From Thermoprotei archaeon (lineage in GTDB: Archaea; Thermoproteota; Thermoprotei_A; Sulfolobales; Ignisphaeraceae), in assembly GCA_003661865.1 (NCBI GenBank), contig QMWY01000078.1:1-6092 (forward strand): a DNA stretch of 6,092 nt. The letters are read 5' to 3'. Position 1 is the first letter of the stretch; every line of letters starts with the position of its first letter. Positions 1 to 5,352 of this stretch are shown here, piece after piece. A program made the position numbers and the translations under genes. Under the pieces are notes generated by a model. The model had not been told where the DNA came from, did no database searches, and saw only the letters and a program-made list of their open reading frames with translations.

Positions 1-1
1 G

Positions 2-886
2 CTTCGCCGCGTAGGACTAGTATTCTCTGAGTGCAGAGGCGCTCCCATAGCGCTGTACAAGGGCGTAACTGTTCTTGCTGGGCGTGGAGCGGGGTTACGA
101 GGTGCGGCGAGGCTCGTTGGGCGGATCGGTGGTAACGATGTTGCGGAGCTTCTTGAAAGGATCAGGCCTAGGACCCCCAAGATCGTCATAGATATGCTCA
201 TGTGGGAGGTTATGAGTGAGAGTGAGAAGAGGGAGTTCTTCAAGCAGCTGCTGGTACTGTTATCGGTGGTAAGGAACTACCTGTTTGATGATATGCTAGC
301 CCTAGCCCCTACGCCTCCGGAGGTCACTCGCTGGGCGTCTAGGGCCGGGCTGCATAGCCGTGTAGTATTTGCTGAGTGCACAGCATCCCAGCTCCTAAAG
401 CGTTGGGGGGTTAGGAGGGTTGTGGTGCTTGATCCATATGCGCCTAAACCCCTGGAGCCGGGGGAGCTTACCGAGGCGGATGCCTTTGCCCTTGGAGGGG
501 TTATAGATAAAGAGTTCGTGAGGCCCTACGCAACCTACGCTATATACCTCCTCGAGGAGTTTGAGAGGCGTGGTATAGAGGCTTTCCGAAGAAGGCTTGA
601 GCTATGGGGTAGTGTGGTAGGGGTTCCTGATAGGCTAAACAAGATTGTTGAGGTGGTGCTCAAGGCGCGTATGGACTCAGAGCCTCTAGACACAGCGATA
701 CTAAGCACCATGAGCTTCTCTGATAAGGTCTCTAGGCTCCTCCATGAAGTTCAGAGGGCTGACAAGGAAGGGGTGGTGTGCATAGATGATGTTTACAGGG
801 CCGGTCTTAGACTAGGGCTTGGTGGTGATGAGCTGGAGCGGGCTGTTAGGAAGGTGGCGCGTTCAGTAGGTGCTTCCGAGTGTTGA
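2..886 (+). CDS. tRNA (purine-9-N1)-methyltransferase, Trm10-like SPOUT family (5' partial)
   Basis: Archaeal Trm10 proteins use S-adenosylmethionine to methylate N1 of A9 and/or G9 in tRNA; this copy is probably such an enzyme. The reading frame is open from base 2, so the true start lies left of the window, and 294 codons plus a stop are visible. The ATG at 194 is internal because conserved sequence begins before it. The visible family pattern is a strand KIVID (about 179-193), followed by an acidic 'MSESEKREFFKQLL' helix, then the strand VVVLDPY, and then LGGVIDKE (about 491-517). The last matches the GG(L/I)VDK signature of Trm10, and its Asp (506-508) corresponds to the conserved active-site region. 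The C-terminal 100 residues are helical and charged, as expected for an archaeal C-terminal domain. It converges with the GTPase gene, and the two 3' ends overlap by 24 bases. Whether it modifies A9, G9 or both cannot be read from the sequence. Confidence 0.75.
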   Translation, partial: LRRVGLVFSECRGAPIALYKGVTVLAGRGAGLRGAARLVGRIGGNDVAELLERIRPRTPKIVIDMLMWEVMSESEKREFFKQLLVLLSVVRNYLFDDMLALAPTPPEVTRWASRAGLHSRVVFAECTASQLLKRWGVRRVVVLDPYAPKPLEPGELTEADAFALGGVIDKEFVRPYATYAIYLLEEFERRGIEAFRRRLELWGSVVGVPDRLNKIVEVVLKARMDSEPLDTAILSTMSFSDKVSRLLHEVQRADKEGVVCIDDVYRAGLRLGLGGDELERAVRKVARSVGASEC

Positions 887-1663
887 GGGTGGCGGTACGT
901 AGTACGGGATCTTCCCGTTGTGGAAATCCCTTATGATCGTGCGCGCCGCCTCCTCGATCAGGGGCTCGCCCGTCTTCCGGTAGAACCACCCCCTTCTCCT
1001 AGCGAGTTCACTCATTATCTCTATGGGGTCCCTCGACGCTATGCCGTACGCCTCCTCAAACGCCCGGGGCACGTACCTCAGGATCCTCTCTATAAGCTTA
1101 CTAGCAACGGTGACGGGCTCACGTATGCTCTCGACAGGTCCTCCCCTTATAACAGCCTCAAGCTCGCCCCCCTCTACGGGTATGACACCGGGCGTATCGA
1201 TCAGGTACAGATCCTCACCTATCCTGTACAGCTGAGACACCTTGGTGTAACCTGGAGAGCCGGGGTAAGGGCTTGTCTGTGCCGAGTACTTGCCCTTCAA
1301 CACGTTTATTATCGATGACTTCCCGACCTTGGGGTACCCAACAACCGCTAGCACAGCAGGCTTGACGGGTACGAGGTCTCTGATCGCTCTTCTAAGCATC
1401 CTCGTACCGTACCTCTTGGTGGCGGACACGAACACGGCGCGGTACCCACGGGATCTGAAGTACGCGGCCCAGCCCTTCGATACCCAGAGTGGAACTAGGT
1501 CCGCCTTGTTTAGCACCAGTAGTAGCGCCCTCCCCTCCCTCCTCACCACGGACTCCAGCCTACGGCTCTGCGTCGATAGCGGATCCCTAGCGTCCAGTAC
1601 CTCTAGCACAGCATCAGCCCGCCTCACGACCTCTACGAGCTTTCTCCACCCTATCAGCTGCAT
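863..1663 (-). CDS. Circularly permuted ribosome-assembly GTPase, YlqF/RbgA (MMR1-HSR1) family
   Basis: This is a 266-residue P-loop GTPase whose motifs occur in permuted order. G4 NKAD (residues 52-55) and G5 SAT (80-82) come first, then G1 GYPKVGKSS (109-117), the G2 region SPGYTK (136-141), and G3 DTPG (156-159). This order is diagnostic of the YlqF/RbgA, Nog2/Nug1 and Lsg1 group, which act in large ribosomal subunit maturation. The C-terminal segment RDFHNGKIPYYVPPP (235-249) resembles the tail signature of the archaeal and eukaryotic Nog2/Nug1 branch. ATG at 1663 is the first possible start, since an in-frame TAG lies two codons upstream. There is no clear ribosome binding site, but a TATA-like box about 32 bases ahead suggests a nearly leaderless message. 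It lies 62 bases downstream of pyrH on the same strand and may also receive readthrough. The family assignment is secure; the exact ribosomal step is inferred. Confidence 0.9.
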   Translation of the reverse strand: MQLIGWRKLVEVVRRADAVLEVLDARDPLSTQSRRLESVVRREGRALLLVLNKADLVPLWVSKGWAAYFRSRGYRAVFVSATKRYGTRMLRRAIRDLVPVKPAVLAVVGYPKVGKSSIINVLKGKYSAQTSPYPGSPGYTKVSQLYRIGEDLYLIDTPGVIPVEGGELEAVIRGGPVESIREPVTVASKLIERILRYVPRAFEEAYGIASRDPIEIMSELARRRGWFYRKTGEPLIEEAARTIIRDFHNGKIPYYVPPPSTLGSTY

Positions 1664-1690
1664 GGACTAACTCTACCCAAAGCCCAGAGG

Positions 1691-1700
1691 CGTATTAAGA
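1691..1700 (-). promoter_or_regulatory. Putative TATA box for the GTPase gene
   Basis: On the minus strand the hexamer TTAATA (1693-1698) is centred about 32 bases ahead of the GTPase ATG. With the usual archaeal spacing of about 26 bases from TATA to transcription start, transcription would begin near 1669, giving a leader of only about 5 bases. That fits the absence of a Shine-Dalgarno sequence. The match is short, so this is tentative. Confidence 0.35.
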
Positions 1701-1703
1701 GTC

Positions 1704-1708
1704 AAAAA
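1704..1708 (-). terminator. Possible T-run terminator after pyrH
   Basis: A run of five T on the minus strand (AAAAA on the plus strand) begins about 18 bases past the pyrH stop codon. Archaeal termination commonly uses T-runs without a hairpin. One T5 run is weak evidence, and partial readthrough into the GTPase gene is possible. Confidence 0.25.
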
Positions 1709-1725
1709 CCTTTGGGCCCGCCTGG

Positions 1726-2406
1726 CTACTCTGGAATGACAATGGTGCCCACGTCTTCACCTCGAAGAGCTCTTTCGAGCTTCTGACGCGAGGTTCCGTT
1801 GAACACTACCACATCTATGCCTGAGCGCTTCAGGATCCCCAGGGCTATGGGGTCCAAGAGCTCGTAGTGACCCGGTAAGAACTCCTGTTCTATATAGCGC
1901 CTGAGCTCACTCAGCGGAACTCTCTCAAGTCTTCGGGCATCAGGGTGTTTAGCGGGGTCCTTATCGTATATGCCATCCACCTCAGTCGCGTATAGCAGGC
2001 GCTTTGCACCGAGGATCTCGGCAACCACGGCTGCGGTACCCGCTGTTGACTGGCCGGGCTGAAGCCCGCCCATAACAACTACCTTTCCGCTAGCCCAAGC
2101 CCTCAGGAGTTCGTCGATGCTTCGCGGTATAGGTAAATACGCATCTCCTCCGATCGTGAGTGCTAGGAGGAGTGCGTTGAGGCGCGCAACCTCGATACCA
2201 ATGATATCGGCCCCCGCCTTTCCCACACCGGTCCTTGTGGCGCAGTCTATGTACCTCCGTGCATGGGGACCCCCGCCCACCACAACAGCTATCCTTAGAC
2301 CCGCCTTACGCGCCTTCCTAAGGACCTCAGCGTACATGGATACGAGCTCGGGGTTATCGGGATTTATTATGCGCCCTGATACCTTAAGGACTAGCGGAAC
2401 CTCCAT
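1726..2406 (-). CDS. pyrH: UMP kinase, archaeal type
   Basis: UMP kinase phosphorylates UMP to UDP with ATP in cytosolic pyrimidine nucleotide synthesis. The 226-residue length and motif order fit the archaeal amino-acid-kinase-fold enzyme. LVLKVSGR (5-12) carries the phosphate-binding Lys8 and Ser10-Gly11, VVVGGGPHAR (41-50) is the glycine-rich loop, and ADIIGIEVARLNA (66-78) forms the UMP-side helix. GGLQPGQSTAG (113-123) is the nucleotide-contact loop, and TEVDGIYDKDP (141-151) is the conserved Asp/Tyr motif near the ATP site. The C-terminal LLDPIALGILKRSGIDVVVFNG (about 183-204) is the usual ending of the fold. ATG at 2406 is preceded by GGGGGTG two bases upstream and by a TATA box about 34 bases upstream. 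It is divergent from the PHP gene and is followed by the GTPase gene on the same strand. It appears intact. Confidence 0.93.
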   Translation of the reverse strand: MEVPLVLKVSGRIINPDNPELVSMYAEVLRKARKAGLRIAVVVGGGPHARRYIDCATRTGVGKAGADIIGIEVARLNALLLALTIGGDAYLPIPRSIDELLRAWASGKVVVMGGLQPGQSTAGTAAVVAEILGAKRLLYATEVDGIYDKDPAKHPDARRLERVPLSELRRYIEQEFLPGHYELLDPIALGILKRSGIDVVVFNGTSRQKLERALRGEDVGTIVIPE

Positions 2407-2408
2407 AG

Positions 2409-2415
2409 CACCCCC
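2409..2415 (-). promoter_or_regulatory. Ribosome binding site of pyrH
   Basis: Read on the minus strand, GGGGGTG lies two bases ahead of the pyrH ATG. It differs from the crenarchaeal consensus GGAGGTG at one base. The spacing is short but supports the chosen start. Confidence 0.5.
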
Positions 2416-2435
2416 TTAGAGCTTATCATAGCCGG

Positions 2436-2445
2436 GGTTATAACC
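2436..2445. promoter_or_regulatory. Palindromic TATA element between pyrH and the PHP gene
   Basis: GGTTATAACC is a perfect 10-base palindrome in the 83-base divergent spacer. Leftward, its centre is about 34 bases from the pyrH ATG, which predicts a start of transcription near 2414 and a leader of about 8 bases. Rightward, it predicts transcription from about 2467 and a leader of about 23 bases carrying GGGAG ahead of the PHP TTG start. One symmetric box may therefore serve both genes, with direction set by flanking factor-B recognition sequence. Positions fit; function is inferred. Confidence 0.5.
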
Positions 2446-2481
2446 TAGGACTTCGCCTCATCTCCCTGGGTCTTGCGGGGC

Positions 2482-2486
2482 GGGAG
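2482..2486 (+). promoter_or_regulatory. Ribosome binding site supporting the TTG start of the PHP gene
   Basis: GGGAG lies three bases ahead of the TTG at 2490. No ATG, GTG or TTG occurs upstream in this frame within the spacer. The next alternative, GTG at 2529, lacks a comparable site and would begin only two codons before the first metal-ligand histidine. Confidence 0.45.
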
Positions 2487-2489
2487 TCG

Positions 2490-3503
2490 TTGAGGCTGAG
2501 CCGCGATAAATGCGCCTTTGTAAGGGCAGTGCTCCATGCGCATTCAACGGAGTCAGATGGCTTGTTAGAGCCCCAGAGGGTTGTTGAGTACTACGCTAGC
2601 AGAGGCTATGGGGTCGTGGCGCTGACCGATCATGAGAGGATCACGAGGATACGTGTTAAGGAGCCCCTGGTAATTCCGGGAGCCGAGCTGGCGCGCGACA
2701 GAGGGCTGCTTGGCGAGCCCTATCACCTCGTCATCCTGGGGGTAGAGGACGAGGCCGTCCTAAGGATGAAGGATCCCCAAGAGGTCGTAGACTTCGCCAG
2801 GAGTAGCAGTGGTGTGGTTGTGGTTGCGCATCCCCACTGGTCAGGGTTAACGGTCAGCGACCTCCTATCCTTGAAGGGCTACTCAGCGATCGAGATCTTC
2901 AACACGGGGTGTGAGGTTGAGGTATCTAAGGGCTACGCAGTTGCGCATTGGGATGCCCTTCTATCCAAGGGTGTTAGGGTATGGGGTGTAGCTGTTGACG
3001 ATGCGCACAGGTACACGATACCCCCGATAGATGCTGATGGAGGGTGGGTGGTGCTGTGTCTAAGGGAGCTGAGTACCGATGAGGTGCTGAGGGCTCTGAA
3101 GGAGGGCAGGTTCTACTCCTCTACAGGACCCGATGTGATAGAGGCCGACCTAAGCGATAGCAGTTTTGAGGTTGCTCTAAGGGGGGCTAGAAGGATATAC
3201 CTGATCTCGCGCAATGGAAAGGGGTTCTCGGTGGACAGCGATGTAGTCGAGTGGATCTACAGGGATAGGAACAGGGCCTTAGCCATGCTGAGTAGATATG
3301 GCGATGTCGAGCTTGAGGCGGAGCACGAGGGCACGTTTACAAAGCTCTATGTAAGGATAAGTGGGGTAAGGGTGGAGCTGCGTAGCCGTGGTAGGTGGAT
3401 CGAGTGGGTAAGGGTTATGGGTCTGGACTGGGATAGCTATGCAAGAATAGAGGTTGTGGATGAGTTAGGTCGAAGGGCCTGGCTGAATCCGCTGTTTAGG
3501 TAG
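2490..3503 (+). CDS. PHP-domain metal-dependent phosphoesterase, CehA/McbA-like
   Basis: The 337-residue protein has the full metal-ligand set of a PHP (polymerase and histidinol phosphatase) domain. These are LHAHSTESDG (H16, H18, D23), ALTDHE (H48), IPGAELA (E66), H79 near PYHLVILGV, VVAHPHWSG (H114, H116), the IEIFN strand (E135), and VAVDDAH (D170-D171, H173). LKEGRFYSSTGP (203-214) and the ending YARIEVVDELGRRAWLNP (317-334) match the CehA/McbA-like branch, in which the PHP barrel is followed by a beta-rich C-terminal domain (about 215-337). Such enzymes hydrolyse phosphate or carbamate-type esters using two or three metal ions; the substrate here is unknown. It has no signal peptide and should be cytosolic. 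TTG at 2490 is preferred because of GGGAG upstream. It is divergent from pyrH and lies 54 bases upstream of the ChrB-domain gene on the same strand. Confidence 0.85.
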   Translation: MRLSRDKCAFVRAVLHAHSTESDGLLEPQRVVEYYASRGYGVVALTDHERITRIRVKEPLVIPGAELARDRGLLGEPYHLVILGVEDEAVLRMKDPQEVVDFARSSSGVVVVAHPHWSGLTVSDLLSLKGYSAIEIFNTGCEVEVSKGYAVAHWDALLSKGVRVWGVAVDDAHRYTIPPIDADGGWVVLCLRELSTDEVLRALKEGRFYSSTGPDVIEADLSDSSFEVALRGARRIYLISRNGKGFSVDSDVVEWIYRDRNRALAMLSRYGDVELEAEHEGTFTKLYVRISGVRVELRSRGRWIEWVRVMGLDWDSYARIEVVDELGRRAWLNPLFR

Positions 3504-3511
3504 GCGATCAC

Positions 3512-3519
3512 GTAATTAC
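3512..3519 (+). promoter_or_regulatory. Possible TATA-like element for the ChrB-domain gene
   Basis: The palindromic octamer GTAATTAC sits in the 54-base gap after the PHP gene. About 26 bases downstream would place the transcription start near 3541, leaving a leader of roughly 16 bases that contains the complete GGAGGTG. The AT core is not a strong TATA match, so the gene could instead be cotranscribed with the PHP gene. Confidence 0.3.
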
Positions 3520-3545
3520 TGCATCAGGTGCTGTACACGGTGTGA

Positions 3546-3552
3546 GGAGGTG
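3546..3552 (+). promoter_or_regulatory. Consensus ribosome binding site deciding a TTG start
   Basis: GGAGGTG matches the crenarchaeal consensus complementary to the 16S rRNA 3' end. It lies five bases ahead of TTG at 3558. This fixes the start of the ChrB-domain gene at a non-ATG codon. Confidence 0.85.
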
Positions 3553-3557
3553 CGGCT

Positions 3558-4058
3558 TTGAAGTGGGTTACTCGTAGCTTCCCCCATGTAGATAGAACGG
3601 CATCGGCGTGGCTCATAAAGAGGTTCATCGATCCCCAAGCTGAGTTCGTATTCATAGACTGGCCTGAGCAGGAGCTTAGACCCGAGTATGGAACTCCGTT
3701 CGATATAAAGGGGGTTGAGCTTGGCCATAGGGATGGTAAGTGCACATTTGAGGTAATCGTCGAGAAGTACTCGATCGAGGACCCCTACGTTAAGAAGATC
3801 GCGGAGCTTGTGCATGCTGCTGACATAGAGGGCGAGATCGATAAGGTGCCTGAGGCGCGCGGCATAAAGGCATTGTTTAGCGGGCTGAGGCTCGTAACCA
3901 GGGATGATTATGAGACGCTGGAGCTCGGATTCAAGATATGGGACGCGATCTATGCCTACTACAAGCTCAGGGATCTAGAGGAGAAGCACCGGGAGGAGCT
4001 CGCCTCCATGAGCAGGAGTGAAAGGCTTAGATACCTCAAGAAGCTGCTCAAGGAATAA
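3558..4058 (+). CDS. ChrB-type 'chromate resistance' domain protein
   Basis: The 166-residue protein matches the C-terminal domain of bacterial ChrB (Chrome_Resist family) over almost its whole length. It has KWVTRSFPHVDRTASAWLI (residues 2-20), RFIDPQAEFVFI (22-33), PFDIKGVELGH (47-57), CTFEVIVEKY (62-71), HAADI (87-91), and a final GLRLVTRDDYETLELGFKIWDAIY (109-132). Residues 137-166 form a highly charged helix, possibly coiled coil. In bacteria ChrB is linked to chromate-responsive control of chrA; this short form lacks the ChrB N-terminal part. The biochemical role of the domain is poorly defined, so 'chromate' should be read as a family name. No signal peptide is seen. The TTG start is set by a perfect GGAGGTG five bases upstream. 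It ends six bases before the transporter ATG, which indicates an operon and possibly coupled translation. Confidence 0.85.
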   Translation: MKWVTRSFPHVDRTASAWLIKRFIDPQAEFVFIDWPEQELRPEYGTPFDIKGVELGHRDGKCTFEVIVEKYSIEDPYVKKIAELVHAADIEGEIDKVPEARGIKALFSGLRLVTRDDYETLELGFKIWDAIYAYYKLRDLEEKHREELASMSRSERLRYLKKLLKE

Positions 4059-4064
4059 TGTGCT

Positions 4065-5154
4065 ATGCGCAAGCTCCTGCTGGCGCTATCTGTAGCAGGG
4101 TTCCTAGCTATACTCAGCTCCACAGCCTCTAAATCGCCAACGCTGCCTCTCTTCGCCAAGGAGCTAGGCGCGGGTCCAGGGGGAGATAGGGATCATAGCA
4201 GCCGCCTCGACGATTACGGGTATAGTGGTTAACGTAGTAGCTGGTACACTTTCAGATGTCTATGGTAGGAAGGCTCTCCTCATAGCATCAGGCTTTTTCA
4301 TCGCATCAGCACCCTTCCTATACCTCCTAGTCACGAACCCTCTTCAACTGATAGCGGTTCGTGTATACCACGGCGTAGCCACCGCTGTGTTCACACCAGT
4401 AGCCGCTGCAGCGGTGGCCGATGCCTATGCCGAACGTAGGGGCGAGGCTATGGGGCTCCTATCGTCGGCCACGCTCGTGGGGAGGCTCATAGCGCCCTTC
4501 TCAGCAGGTCTATTCATATCATTCTACTCCTTTCGAGGCGCCTACCTCTTCTGTGCTGCCGTAGGTGTGGCCGCTTTCATAACCCTCACCACCGTGCCAC
4601 CACTGCCTAGGCCTAGGCATGGAGCTCCGAGTGCTGTGCGTAGCCTCTCAGAAGCTCCTCTGAACCCCCATGTGCTAGCAGTAGGCACCGCTATGGCCGC
4701 GGTGTACTTCGCCCTGCAGAGCATAGAGACCTTCCTCCCGATACACCTGAAGGCGATGGGCATGGCTACGTGGCTAATAGGGGCGGTGCTAAGCATGAAG
4801 CTAGGGATCATGGCCCTGGTTAAGCCCTACGGAGGCAGGCTCTATGACCGCGCGGGGCCTGGGAGAACAGTAGTCGCAGGGGCGCTGATAGCTGCTGCAG
4901 GCCTCGCAGCGCTCGCAGCATCGCCTAGCTACCACCTGGTAGCGGCATCAATAGTCAGTAGCAGCGCTCGGGGCGCGGCGCTAGGAGCAATGGAGACCAT
5001 AAAGGATGTGGGCCAAGCTCTTGGACCTATAGTAACTGGAGGACTACTCATGGCGTTCCCACCCTCCGTAGCGTTCCTAGCAGCATCTGCAGTGGTGCTT
5101 ATGGCAGCACCTATAGCGCTGGTAGCAGCGAGGAGGGTGCGTCCCCTCGTCTAG
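4065..5154 (+). pseudogene. Major facilitator superfamily efflux-type transporter, frameshifted
   Basis: Joining two frames gives a 362-residue MFS protein. The first frame starts at ATG 4065, codes for about 39 good residues ending ELGAGPG, and then runs to a TAA at 4230. The second frame continues the protein from GEIGIIAAAS (about 4180 onward) to the TAG at 5152. The switch falls in the GGGGG run at 4179-4183, and removing one G restores the frame. MFS motif A, GTLSDVYGRK (60-69), follows the second membrane helix, and its second-half counterpart GGRLYDRAGPGR is at 256-267. Eleven full hydrophobic helices are visible; the tenth (about 287-299) is only about 12 residues and seems shortened. 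The family includes drug-type proton antiporters; the substrate is unknown. It starts six bases after the ChrB-domain gene, so the two are likely cotranscribed. It is either a recent pseudogene or an intact gene with a base-calling error; the shortened helix favours decay. Confidence 0.8.
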
Positions 5155-5352
5155 GGGGTTGGTCGGCACCTAGAAAAGGCGTCAGCACTCAAGACCTTGG
5201 GATCTTTTTGATGAGAAGGATCCGGCATGCTATAGCACCGAGTAAGTATTATCACCCGGAGGGATAAAACCGCTGTATTTCTCTAGAACCGATGCAATTT
5301 AAGCTATTTAGCATAAGATTTGTGTTGAACGGTGAAAGTTTTTGGTTCTTTA
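5155..5352. other. AT-rich intergenic spacer, no gene recognised
   Basis: These 198 bases separate the 3' ends of the transporter and the converging HExxH gene. Base composition drops sharply: bases 5281-5340 are about 35% G+C by hand count. The spacer contains the hairpin at 5200-5223 and a T-rich stretch at 5339-5351. No tRNA, no credible C/D-box pair and no supported small open frame were found. Confidence 0.6.
5200..5223 (+). terminator. Hairpin with T-run, possible terminator of the transporter operon
   Basis: The outer GGATC (5200-5204) pairs with GATCC (5219-5223), and pairing extends inward through T-G, T-A, T-A and T-G to give a 9-pair stem with a 6-base loop (5209-5214). The T5 run (5205-5209) lies mostly in the left arm. 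It begins about 50 bases past the transporter stop. Archaeal termination needs mainly the T-run, so the hairpin may be incidental. Confidence 0.4.

Noticed and set aside
194..196. ATG as the start of the first gene
   Set aside because: The frame is open to base 2 and the family's conserved KIVID strand begins before this ATG, so the gene extends left of the window.
920..1670. Plus-strand open frames opposite the GTPase (920-1318, 1023-1235, 1290-1670)
   Set aside because: They lie antisense to a clearly conserved GTPase, have low-complexity Ser/Thr/Leu/Arg composition and no recognisable motifs.
2117..2419. Plus-strand open frame opposite pyrH
   Set aside because: It is a shadow of the pyrH coding strand with no family features.
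3516..4159. Minus-strand open frames opposite the ChrB-domain gene (3516-3815, 3524-3745, 3959-4159)
   Set aside because: They overlap a well-supported gene with a consensus ribosome binding site, and their proteins show no motifs.
4176..4186. Programmed +1 frameshifting in the transporter
   Set aside because: Nothing recognisable as a stimulatory structure or rare-codon pause was seen, and a homopolymer insertion or error is simpler.
4542..4811. Minus-strand open frame opposite the transporter
   Set aside because: It is antisense to membrane-helix codons and has no independent support.
4225..5154. A separate transporter gene starting at GTG 4225
   Set aside because: Sequence upstream in the same frame (from about 4180) is clearly MFS helix 2, and the first helix is present in the other frame, so 4225 is internal.
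5208..5260. C/D-box guide RNA
   Set aside because: TTGATGA at 5208-5214 resembles a C box, but no CUGA box at a suitable distance was found.
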